Both the position numbers and the translations under genes were made by a program. DNA of 43,441 nt, from positions 1-43,441 of the forward strand of contig CAJQRS010000007.1 in assembly GCA_905612375.1 (NCBI GenBank), written 5' to 3'. This stretch comes from an uncultured Candidatus Pelagibacter sp. (lineage in GTDB: Bacteria > Pseudomonadota > Alphaproteobacteria > Pelagibacterales > Pelagibacteraceae). Below are positions 18,323-26,822 of this stretch, one piece after another; positions within the stretch are counted from its first letter, which is position 1; each line of letters begins with the position of its first letter. The notes beneath the pieces were generated by a model that worked only from the letters and a program-made list of their open reading frames with translations, was not told the DNA's origin and ran no database searches.

Positions 18323-19651
18323 ATGTCAAGGCTTCCCAAAAAAGCAAAAGTTGTAATTATAGGTGGTGGTATCCATGGCTTAAGTACGGCTTGGAAACTT
18401 TCTGAAACTTATAAAAATCCAGGTGACATTGTAATTCTAGAAAAAAAAGATACTGCAGCAGGAGCAAGTGGAATAGCCTGTGGTGTTATAAGAAATAATT
18501 ATTTTCAACCAGCTATGAGAGAGCTAATGGCCCACTCTGTATCGGTATGGGAAAGCGATCCTAAAGCATGGAAATATAATGCTGTAGGATACTTGCAAAT
18601 ATCTCCTGAAGTTATGCACGAAGATGTTGCTACAATTTATGAACAACAAAAAGCTATTGGATACGAATCAGAATTTATAGAGGGTGAAGCAGACTGCACT
18701 AAATATATGAAGGGTATGTTTGATGACTGGCAAGCACAAGGCATAACATCTGTGTTACATGAAAAAAAAGGTGGTTATGCATTTAACAAAGCTTCCATAA
18801 AAGCTCTAGAGGAAAAATCTACTACAAACGGTGTTGAAGTTATTAAGGGTGTGACGGTTACAGGCTTCCAAAAAGGTAGTGCTAGTAAAGCAGTTACTGG
18901 AGTTGAAACAGACAAAGGAATTATTGAGTGCGAACAAGTTGTTGTTGGTGCTGGCCCTTGGGTTAGAGATTTTTGGAATATGCTGGAACTTCCAAAAGTT
19001 GCAAACATTAAAGGGAAAGATGGAACATTTCATAAAGAAGATATGTGGAAATATTGGATGCTACAAGAAGGTGTTATTGGTGTTGATAAAGATTTTTTAA
19101 GAATGAATGACGGTGGCCAACCTCCTGTAATGCATGTCGATTCTACCGCACCATTATATTCTGACACAACAAAAAAATTAATTACAGATGAGCTTTGGGG
19201 AATTTATTATAAGCCAGACATTGAAGGTCTTGGTGTTCAGGGTGGAACATCTCCTTACATAGTTGATAAACATTTTGATAAAGTAAATATTGATCCTTAT
19301 GGACTTGACTCTCCTGAGTTTCAAACAACAGAATCATTTAATGACATGTGGTGTTCAGCTTTGGCTCATTGTCATAAAAGGTTTGAAGGCAAATCTGGTT
19401 TATATAGAAAAGGACCTTCAGGTGGTCTTGGATGTATGACACCAGATAACTTTCCTATTTTCGATAGATTTTTAGAAAACGTTTACATGATAGCGGATGC
19501 AAACCATGGATATAAAATGATTGGTGTTGGTGAGCTCGTTGCGCAAGAAATTCTTGGAACTGAAAGTGAATTATTAAAACCGTTTAGATTCAACCGTTAC
19601 GAGAAGGGTGAACTTCACCCAACTTCTAACAGTCCCTTCCCTTGGAGTTAA
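18323..19651 (+). CDS. DAO-family FAD-dependent oxidoreductase (sarcosine oxidase beta / N-methylglutamate dehydrogenase A-like)
   Basis: 'VVIIGGGIHGLSTAWKLSE' FAD motif; 'GCMTPDNFPIFDRFLENVYMIADANHGYKMIGVGELVAQEILG'. The ORF track starts at TTG 18317; ATG at 18323 is preferred. Confidence 0.82.
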   Translation: MSRLPKKAKVVIIGGGIHGLSTAWKLSETYKNPGDIVILEKKDTAAGASGIACGVIRNNYFQPAMRELMAHSVSVWESDPKAWKYNAVGYLQISPEVMHEDVATIYEQQKAIGYESEFIEGEADCTKYMKGMFDDWQAQGITSVLHEKKGGYAFNKASIKALEEKSTTNGVEVIKGVTVTGFQKGSASKAVTGVETDKGIIECEQVVVGAGPWVRDFWNMLELPKVANIKGKDGTFHKEDMWKYWMLQEGVIGVDKDFLRMNDGGQPPVMHVDSTAPLYSDTTKKLITDELWGIYYKPDIEGLGVQGGTSPYIVDKHFDKVNIDPYGLDSPEFQTTESFNDMWCSALAHCHKRFEGKSGLYRKGPSGGLGCMTPDNFPIFDRFLENVYMIADANHGYKMIGVGELVAQEILGTESELLKPFRFNRYEKGELHPTSNSPFPWS

Positions 19652-19723
19652 ACTTCAAGCCTAGACACTAATAATTTTTTCAGTTACGGTTCGTTAAATA
19701 AAAATTCATTAGAGGGAGAGATA

Positions 19724-21193
19724 ATGACTGATCTAGACAAGCATGTTGCACAACCTGGTAGAGACAAGTTAGTAAAACAAGTAAGAGCTAAAATTAACGA
19801 ACTAGGTATTGAGTATATTTATTTTCAATTTATTTCTGTAACTGGAAGAGTTGTAGGAAAAGGTATTCCTACTGATCATTGGGAAAGAACTTGTGAAAAG
19901 GGTTTTCAATTAGTTTACGGAGCAACAGCAAACTTGTTTGTTGATCGTCACGGAGATTATATTGGTTATGGGCCAGAAGCAAAAGAACTGGTTGGCATAC
20001 CTGATCCTGAAACTTTTTGTCAGCTTCCTTGGGATAAAAAAGTTGCAAGAGTTTTTGTTACTTGTTTTAGAAATAGAGAGGAAAGAGAGACTCCAGGCGC
20101 ACACCTAACTTCAGATTGTCGAGGAAATTTAAGAATACATGCTCAAGAATTTAAAAAGAAACATGGCTACCAATTAAGAGTTGGGACGGAGCCAGAAATG
20201 ATGTGGTTAACTAAAAATGAAGATGGCTCACCTACTGGTAAAGGATTTTCTAAACCTTATTGCTATCATATAGATCAATTTGAATCCCTAAGGCCAGTTT
20301 TCATGCAAGTTTTTAAATACGCCAGAGCAATGGGTTTTGACATGATTCAAGGTGATCATGAAGATGCACCAGGACAATTAGAATTAAACTGGATGTATGA
20401 TGATGTTTTAAGAAATGCAGATAGACTTTCTACTTATAGACAAATTTGCGCACAAGTAGCTAGAGAGTTTAATTTGATAGCTTGCTTTATGACAAAACCA
20501 TTTATGGGTGTTTCTGCAAGCGGTTGTCACACCAATATGTCTTTATGGACAGGTGGAAAAGATAAAGTTAATAAACTATCTCATAAATCTCTACCAGGGA
20601 TGGATGAGGTATTTACTTACGTTGAAGGTGGAACAAATACTTTTATGCCTGATACTAAAGATATTCAATTACCAGGTAAAATTGGTTTGAAAGCTATTGG
20701 TGGCGTGATGAAACATTTAGGAGCATTAACTGCAATTGGTTCGTCTACTGTAAACTCATACAGAAGATTATGGGACACAGGATTTTGGGCACCTGTTTAT
20801 GCTGACTGGGGATTTCAAAATAGAACTTGTGGATTAAGAGTATCTGCACCAGGAAGATTTGAATATCGTTCAGTTGATTCAATGCATAATCCATACTTAA
20901 TGGGTTCAGGATTGTTAAAGTGTTTTGATGATGGAATAACAAACAATATTGACCCGGGAAAGCCTGAGTCTAGAAGTATGTATGAAGCTCAAGCTGCTGG
21001 AAAAATCGTTAAAAAATTACCAATGAGTCTCGGTGAGGCTTTAAATCGTTTAGCAGAAGATGAGGTTATAAAATCAGCTATGCCAGATGAAATGTATAAA
21101 GTTTTCCATTGGTATAAAAATGATGAATGGGAAAAATTTTTAGGTGCAACAACTCAGTGGGATCTAGATACGTATCTGGACTGCCTACCATAG
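19724..21193 (+). CDS. Glutamine synthetase-like family protein (gamma-glutamyl amine ligase candidate, distinct from GmaS)
   Basis: 489 aa; GS motifs 'RVGTEPEMMW', 'GDHEDAPGQLELNW', 'SASGCHTNMSLW', 'TVNSYRRLWDTG', 'GRFEYRSVD'. SD 'gagggagaga' upstream. Confidence 0.85.
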   Translation: MTDLDKHVAQPGRDKLVKQVRAKINELGIEYIYFQFISVTGRVVGKGIPTDHWERTCEKGFQLVYGATANLFVDRHGDYIGYGPEAKELVGIPDPETFCQLPWDKKVARVFVTCFRNREERETPGAHLTSDCRGNLRIHAQEFKKKHGYQLRVGTEPEMMWLTKNEDGSPTGKGFSKPYCYHIDQFESLRPVFMQVFKYARAMGFDMIQGDHEDAPGQLELNWMYDDVLRNADRLSTYRQICAQVAREFNLIACFMTKPFMGVSASGCHTNMSLWTGGKDKVNKLSHKSLPGMDEVFTYVEGGTNTFMPDTKDIQLPGKIGLKAIGGVMKHLGALTAIGSSTVNSYRRLWDTGFWAPVYADWGFQNRTCGLRVSAPGRFEYRSVDSMHNPYLMGSGLLKCFDDGITNNIDPGKPESRSMYEAQAAGKIVKKLPMSLGEALNRLAEDEVIKSAMPDEMYKVFHWYKNDEWEKFLGATTQWDLDTYLDCLP

Positions 21194-21217
21194 TCTTTAA
21201 CAAAATAGGGGAAATAT

Positions 21218-22162
21218 ATGTGTGGAATAGCGGGATTAATTTATAAAGATAAATCAGTAAATATTGGTACTCAATTGCAAGGGATGCTTCAAGCATTAAA
21301 ACATAGAGGGGAAGATTCTACTGGGTATGCACTTTATGGAGATACAGATGGAGAAAATTTTATTATGCGTTTTAAAGTTGGAGAAAATGTTGGTGAGGGT
21401 AGTTCGTCTGTAAGTGAAGAGACTTCTGTTTACGATGAGAGAATTAAAATAGTTAAGTCACATATTTTAGGTATGGGAGCAAAAATTATTAAAGAGGAAA
21501 GAGTACTTCCCTACTCTTTAAGATACGAGGTTAATTATGATGAAAAAGATTTAAGAGAATTTTCTAGAAAAATTGAGAGTGTTCCTGGAGTTGAAATTCT
21601 TTCTATGGGAAAATCTTTAGAAGTTATTAAAGATTTAGGTAATGCTAAAGATGTATGTGATAGATACAATTTAGATAAGATTGTAGGCACTCATGCAATT
21701 GGCCATGCAAGAATGGCTACTGAATCTGGGGTAGATATTAAGTCAGCTCACCCTTTTTGGGGATATCCATTTAGTGATGTATCAGTAGTTCACAATGGTC
21801 AATTAACAAATTATTGGAATAACAGAAGGCTTTTAGAAAATGAAGGTATGAGATTTATGTCTGAATGTGATTCAGAATTGATCGCAGTATATCTTGCAAA
21901 AAAATTAAGGGATGGAGCAACACTTGAAGAAGGTATGAAGGCCTCTTTAACTGGTCTTGATGGAGTATTTACTTACTTTGTTGCAACCAAAGATTCATTA
22001 GGAATGGCAAAAGATACTATGGCTGCAAAACCATTAGTTCTTTACGAATCTGATAATTTAATAGCAATGGGATCTGAAGAAATTGCAATTAGAGCAATTC
22101 TTCCTCAAGAAATTGATACTTATGATCCATATGATGGAGAGGTAAAAGTATGGCAAATCTAA
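21218..22162 (+). CDS. mgsA: Class II glutamine amidotransferase, N-methylglutamate synthase subunit A-like
   Basis: N-terminal catalytic 'MCGIAGLIY', 'HAIGHARMATESGVDIKSAHPF', 'HNGQLTNY'; followed by GltB3-like and GltS FMN subunits. Confidence 0.85.
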   Translation: MCGIAGLIYKDKSVNIGTQLQGMLQALKHRGEDSTGYALYGDTDGENFIMRFKVGENVGEGSSSVSEETSVYDERIKIVKSHILGMGAKIIKEERVLPYSLRYEVNYDEKDLREFSRKIESVPGVEILSMGKSLEVIKDLGNAKDVCDRYNLDKIVGTHAIGHARMATESGVDIKSAHPFWGYPFSDVSVVHNGQLTNYWNNRRLLENEGMRFMSECDSELIAVYLAKKLRDGATLEEGMKASLTGLDGVFTYFVATKDSLGMAKDTMAAKPLVLYESDNLIAMGSEEIAIRAILPQEIDTYDPYDGEVKVWQI

Positions 22163-23004
22163 AAACAACAGACAAAAAATCAAAATCCCAATCAATGGGT
22201 ATGCACTCTGAAGTGCTAACAGGAAGAACGCAGCAAAAGTTTTTTAACCCTTCAGAGGCTGAAAGCTTTTACTATTTTGGTACTTACGATGTTGATTTCA
22301 ATAAAAGAATAGATCTTGATGTTAAAGAAATGACAGCTGCTGATGCTAATAAAGAAATTGATAATTTAATGAGTCAAGGTTATGGAACAATTGTTATCAA
22401 AAATCCACAAGGTAAACATAGTTTGGGTGTTGGTATTTTAAATAAGCTAAACTTAATTTTTGAAGGAAGTTTAGGTTATTTTGGCATGGGATCTTGTGAT
22501 GGACCTACGGTTAGAATTAATGGAAGAGTTGGTTGGTCTTGTGCTGAAAACTTAATGGCTGGAAAAGTTGTTATAGAAAAGAATGCTGGGTCTTGTTTTG
22601 GTGCTGCTATAAGAGGTGGTGATTTAATTTGCAAGGGAAGTGTAGGTGCTAGAACTGGTATCGATATGAAAGGTGGAACCATTATTGTTGGTGGTGATGC
22701 AGGAGCATTTACTGGTTTTATGATGCAAAGAGGAAGAATAATTATTCTAGGTGATGTTGGAATAAATTTAGGTGACTCAATGTATGATGGAACAATTTTT
22801 ATTGGAGGTAAAATTGGCTCTTTTGGAAGTGATGCGGTTCCTTCCGATCTAACTGATAGTGACCAAGACTGGTTAAAAAGAAAATTAAAAGTTGCAGAGA
22901 TTGGTGAAAAATTTGATGTCAGTAAAATGACAAAAATAGTCGCAGGGAAAAAGCTTTGGAATTATGATAATCTAGAACCTCATGAAAAGAAAGGAGCTAT
23001 ATAA
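22150..23004 (+). CDS. mgsB: GXGXG/GltB C-terminal domain protein, N-methylglutamate synthase subunit B-like
   Basis: Repeated glycine-rich beta-helix 'GRVGWSCAENLMAGKVVIEKNAGSCFGAAIRGGDLICKGSVGARTGIDMKGGTIIVGGDAGAF'; overlaps mgsA end. Confidence 0.85.
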   Translation: MANLKTTDKKSKSQSMGMHSEVLTGRTQQKFFNPSEAESFYYFGTYDVDFNKRIDLDVKEMTAADANKEIDNLMSQGYGTIVIKNPQGKHSLGVGILNKLNLIFEGSLGYFGMGSCDGPTVRINGRVGWSCAENLMAGKVVIEKNAGSCFGAAIRGGDLICKGSVGARTGIDMKGGTIIVGGDAGAFTGFMMQRGRIIILGDVGINLGDSMYDGTIFIGGKIGSFGSDAVPSDLTDSDQDWLKRKLKVAEIGEKFDVSKMTKIVAGKKLWNYDNLEPHEKKGAI

Positions 23005-24428
23005 TGGCAAAAAAGAAAACTAAAAAAAATGAAAAAAAATTAAAAAAAACAAACAGTAATGTTGGTGGAAAAGCTGATGTTCATGTACATGAAGAAGGAA
23101 AAAGAAATAAAAGTCTATTAGGTCACAATGCTATTTTTACTCCTGAGGTCATAGACGACATTCATATTAAAGCTCAACTTGGAAGATACAGAATGCGTGG
23201 AATGGCATTAATGAAAAAAATTCCAACATTTGATGACTTAGTTTTCTTACCAGGTACTCTTACAAGATTTGTAATTGAAGGTTACAGAGAAAAATGTGAA
23301 ACAAAAACTGTAATTGGACCAAATTGTGAAAACCCAATTGAGCTAGATATACCAGTGTATGTTACAGGTATGAGTTTTGGTGCACTTTCTTATGAAGCAA
23401 AAACTGCTTTAGCAAGAGGAGCAACAATGGCTGGAAGTGCCACATGTTCTGGAGAAGGTGGAATGATTCCAGATGAAAGAAGATATTCTGAAAAATGGTA
23501 TTACCAATGTATTCAATCAAGGTATGGTTTTAATCCTCATCACGCTCAACTTGCTGATGCAATTGAAGTATTTATTGGTCAAGGACAAAAAGTTGGAATG
23601 GGTGGACATTTAATGGGTCAAAAAGTTACCGACCAAGTTGCGGAGATGAGATCTCTGCCATCTGGTATTGATCAAAGATCTCCAGCAAGACATCCTGACT
23701 GGTTAGGTCCAGATGACTTAGCTCTAAAAGTTGAAGAGTTAAGACAGTTAACAAAAAATAAAGTGCCCATTCAATTGAAACTAGGTGCATCAAAAGTTTA
23801 TGACGATGTCCGTATGGCTGCAAAATGTAATCCTGACTCAATCTTTTTAGATGGAATGGAAGGATCGACTGGAGCAGGCCCCCACATAGCTGCTGCAAAT
23901 ACTGGTATTCCTGGTATTGCTGCAATCAGAGAGGCAAGAAGAGCCATTGATGATGTTGGTAAAACTGGAAAAGTAACTTTAATTTATGCAGGTGGTGTTA
24001 GAGATGGTGCGGATATGGCAAAAGCTTTAGCACTAGGTGCCGATGCAATAGCAATTGGGACTGGTGCTTTAATTGCCCTGAACTGTAATAAGGATATACC
24101 AGAAGCAAACTTTGAAAAAGAGATGGGTGTTAAAGCTGGTGACTGTTATCACTGCCATACTGGACGTTGCCCAGTTGGTGTTGCAACACAAGATCCTAAA
24201 TTAAGAGCTAGGTTAAATCCTGACGATGCTGCATTAAGAGTTTATAATTACCTACATGCAATGACATTAGAAGCTCAACTTTTAGCAAGAGCTTGTGGTA
24301 AAACTAACATTCATTCTTTAGAACCTGAAGATTTAGCTGCACTAACAATGGAAGCATCTGCGTTAGCAAAAGTTCCCATGACTGGGACTAACTATACTGT
24401 TGGTGTTGATAATTTTCATAAAATATAA
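23004..24428 (+). CDS. mgsC: FMN-binding glutamate synthase family protein, N-methylglutamate synthase subunit C-like
   Basis: 'VYVTGMSFGALSYEAKTALARGA', 'LDGMEGSTGAGP', 'YHCHTGRCPVGVATQDPKLRARL' FeS/FMN glutamate synthase motifs. Confidence 0.88.
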   Translation: MAKKKTKKNEKKLKKTNSNVGGKADVHVHEEGKRNKSLLGHNAIFTPEVIDDIHIKAQLGRYRMRGMALMKKIPTFDDLVFLPGTLTRFVIEGYREKCETKTVIGPNCENPIELDIPVYVTGMSFGALSYEAKTALARGATMAGSATCSGEGGMIPDERRYSEKWYYQCIQSRYGFNPHHAQLADAIEVFIGQGQKVGMGGHLMGQKVTDQVAEMRSLPSGIDQRSPARHPDWLGPDDLALKVEELRQLTKNKVPIQLKLGASKVYDDVRMAAKCNPDSIFLDGMEGSTGAGPHIAAANTGIPGIAAIREARRAIDDVGKTGKVTLIYAGGVRDGADMAKALALGADAIAIGTGALIALNCNKDIPEANFEKEMGVKAGDCYHCHTGRCPVGVATQDPKLRARLNPDDAALRVYNYLHAMTLEAQLLARACGKTNIHSLEPEDLAALTMEASALAKVPMTGTNYTVGVDNFHKI

Positions 24429-24437
24429 GGATTAAAA

Positions 24438-24845
24438 ATGGTTAAAAAAAAGGTAAAAGCAAAAGTTAAAAAAGAAAAAAAACTTAAATTAGGTACTTTT
24501 AAAGAGACTGCTAGAGAGAAGCTAATTGGTCAACATATTGGATATAGATATGATGTTAACTTATTACCTGATTATAAAAAGATTACTCCATTCTTAAAAA
24601 AATATGTAGAAGCTATGGGATGGGATGATCTTAATTGGCTAGAAGATGTTCATATGGGTTATGAAGAAGATAGACCTGCAGTATTTTGTAGAAATGCAAA
24701 TGGTTGGGTTACAATTCCAAAATCAATTAAATTACCCAACAATCAACAAGATAGAGATATGATTGCAAGAGAGCTTTTAGTTAAATTTCAAATGTCTCCA
24801 AAACACCCCCTTGTTGATTTGAAAAAGGCTTACCTTAAATTTTAA
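24438..24845 (+). CDS. Hypothetical protein in methylamine operon
   Basis: 135 aa, Lys-rich N-terminus 'MVKKKVKAKVKKEKKLKLG'; 10 nt after mgsC, same strand; no family recognised. Confidence 0.65.
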   Translation: MVKKKVKAKVKKEKKLKLGTFKETAREKLIGQHIGYRYDVNLLPDYKKITPFLKKYVEAMGWDDLNWLEDVHMGYEEDRPAVFCRNANGWVTIPKSIKLPNNQQDRDMIARELLVKFQMSPKHPLVDLKKAYLKF

Positions 24846-24851
24846 TCCGTC

Positions 24852-24866
24852 AATCAAGGGTTGATT
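24852..24866 (+). terminator. Stem-loop downstream of the mgs operon, possible terminator
   Basis: AATCAA-ggg-TTGATT perfect inverted repeat followed by 'atttctttt'. Confidence 0.5.
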
Positions 24867-24971
24867 ATTTCTTTTAAACCTATCGCCAATACTAGGTTTT
24901 TGAGCTTTGTTTAGTTTGTCACACCCCCTAAAATCTCGTAAGCTTTATTAAACTAATAAGGGAGAGAGATT

Positions 24972-26372
24972 ATGACTGATCAATTAGGTGCTCTTACAGT
25001 TATATTTACAGAGTTTTACTACTGGGTAACAGTGGTACTGATGTTCTTAATTCACGTCGGTTTCTGTATGTATGAAGTTGGAGCGTCACGTTATAAACAT
25101 CACCAACATACTTTAATGAAAAATACCATGGTCATACCGTTAGTGACGGTAACTTGGTTTTTCTTTGGTTGGTGGATTTACTGGGCATTTCCAACAGGAC
25201 CGGGAATAGCACCTTCAATAATGACTGAGAGTACAGCGTTAATTACAGATGACAGTACTTTTAGTGCAAAATGGTATTTAGCTAACTCTGAATTTATGGC
25301 GGTTAACTTAGGTGACCATATAAGTGGAGTGTTCTGGGCTGCGTTCTTACTATTTTCATGGACTGCTGCTTCAATTGTTTCTGGAGCAATCATTGAAAGA
25401 ATTACAACTTTTGCATTTGGAATTTTAGCAATTGCAATAGGTTCATTTTTCTGGGTAATCGATGCTGCTTGGGGATGGCACTTTGATGGATGGATGCTCA
25501 AAATTTTAGGATATCATGACGCTTATGCATCAGGAGTAATTCACGCAATTGCGGGTGGATTTGCTTTAGGTGTTCTAATCGTTTTAGGACCTAGAATTGG
25601 AAAATTCTCATCAAGTGGTGAGCCAAGAAATATAGGACCAAGAAACCCTTGGCTAGTTACAGTTGGATTATTTTTAATCTATACTGGTTTCTGGGGATTT
25701 TATGCGGCATGTAATATACCGATATTTGATCTTGGACCTGAATATGGAATGGAAGGTGTCACATACTGGACAGCAACAAACATATATGTAACCCCAACCA
25801 CACTGAGTGGAATAACGTATAACTTCCTGATGTCATTATCAGGTGGATTATTGGCTGGATACGTGGTTGCTAAAGGTGATCCCTTCTGGACATACTCAAG
25901 TGGACTGGCAGGTATCATCTGTGCATCTGCAGGTAATGATCTGTATCACCCGATACAAGCAATGCTTATTGGTGCGATCGGTGTTGTGATTGCATATAAA
26001 ATGCATTACTGGGTTGAACGCAAGTTCAAAATTGATGATGCAGTTGGTGCAGTAGCAGTACATGGGTACGCAGGGTTTGCTGGACTTGTAATTTGTGGAT
26101 TTGTTTTAAATGGCTATCCTTCATCTGGATACAATGTTGGAGCTATGTGGGACGGATCAACTTATGCATCAATCAATCCGCTGGGACAATTCCTTGGAGC
26201 AATTATAATGTTTGGAGTTCTAGGAATGCTACCAGGCTATGTTTTAGCTAGAATACTTAACGCATTTGGTAAATTAAGAATACCACGTGATGTTGAGATA
26301 GCTGGACTAGACTATGAAATAATGGAGGACGATAGAGATGCTGAAAAAGCAGTCGCCTCTTCAACTAGGTAA
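24972..26372 (+). CDS. amt: Ammonium transporter (Amt/MEP family)
   Basis: 466 aa, about 11 TM; 'AWGWHFDGWMLKILGYHDAYASGVIHAIAGGFALGVLIVLGPRIGK', 'AVGAVAVHGYAGFAGLVICGF' Amt motifs. Confidence 0.92.
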   Translation: MTDQLGALTVIFTEFYYWVTVVLMFLIHVGFCMYEVGASRYKHHQHTLMKNTMVIPLVTVTWFFFGWWIYWAFPTGPGIAPSIMTESTALITDDSTFSAKWYLANSEFMAVNLGDHISGVFWAAFLLFSWTAASIVSGAIIERITTFAFGILAIAIGSFFWVIDAAWGWHFDGWMLKILGYHDAYASGVIHAIAGGFALGVLIVLGPRIGKFSSSGEPRNIGPRNPWLVTVGLFLIYTGFWGFYAACNIPIFDLGPEYGMEGVTYWTATNIYVTPTTLSGITYNFLMSLSGGLLAGYVVAKGDPFWTYSSGLAGIICASAGNDLYHPIQAMLIGAIGVVIAYKMHYWVERKFKIDDAVGAVAVHGYAGFAGLVICGFVLNGYPSSGYNVGAMWDGSTYASINPLGQFLGAIIMFGVLGMLPGYVLARILNAFGKLRIPRDVEIAGLDYEIMEDDRDAEKAVASSTR

Positions 26373-26384
26373 AGGAGGAAATAT

Positions 26385-26609
26385 ATGGCTACAGTAACAA
26401 ACTGGATAGATCATTTAAGTGCTAAGGAAGTTGTCGGAGCAGTTTATCCGGGAGCAGGATCTAGTGAAACTTTACTAGTTATTATTGGTGTAGTTTTCTG
26501 GATTGGCTGGCATGTCATTACTAACAAATCTGAAAGTGAAAAACTTGCTAGATTAGCTAGGAAAAGACACGGTGCAAATGATCATAAAAGCAATATTACC
26601 GACTGGTAA
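26385..26609 (+). CDS. Small single-TM membrane protein co-transcribed with amt
   Basis: 74 aa; strong SD 'aaaggaggaaatat'; TM 'TLLVIIGVVFWIGWHVI'; basic C-terminus; lies between amt and a strong terminator. Confidence 0.7.
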   Translation: MATVTNWIDHLSAKEVVGAVYPGAGSSETLLVIIGVVFWIGWHVITNKSESEKLARLARKRHGANDHKSNITDW

Positions 26610-26624
26610 TATAAATTAAAATTT

Positions 26625-26654
26625 GGGCGCTACTTTGGTGTGGCGCCCTTTTTT
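26625..26654 (+). terminator. Rho-independent terminator after amt and the small ORF
   Basis: GGGCGCTAC-tttggt-GTGGCGCCC stem (one G-T wobble) followed directly by TTTTTT. Confidence 0.93.
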
Positions 26655-26669
26655 ATAGAAAAATTCAAT

Positions 26670-26822
26670 ATGACAGAAAATAATAACGAAAACCAAAGAC
26701 CAAGTAAAATGATAGGTGTGCTTTTTCCAAAAGCAAAATACGGTGTTATTGCAGCTATAGTAATAATCATCAGCGTTAATTTAATTTATTATAAAGAAAC
26801 AATTTTTTTATTTTTTAAATAA
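26670..26822 (+). CDS. Small single-TM membrane protein upstream of gmaS
   Basis: About 50 aa from ATG 26670 (the ORF track start at 26640 lies within the terminator); TM 'YGVIAAIVIIISVNLIYY'; overlaps gmaS start. Confidence 0.5.
   Translation: MTENNNENQRPSKMIGVLFPKAKYGVIAAIVIIISVNLIYYKETIFLFFK

Noticed and set aside
23626-23925. 99 aa minus-strand ORF within mgsC
   Set aside because: Antisense shadow ORF; no SD or domain support.
26640-26669. Upstream start of the 60 aa ORF as given in the ORF track
   Set aside because: This start falls inside the strong terminator stem; the ATG at 26670 is more plausible.
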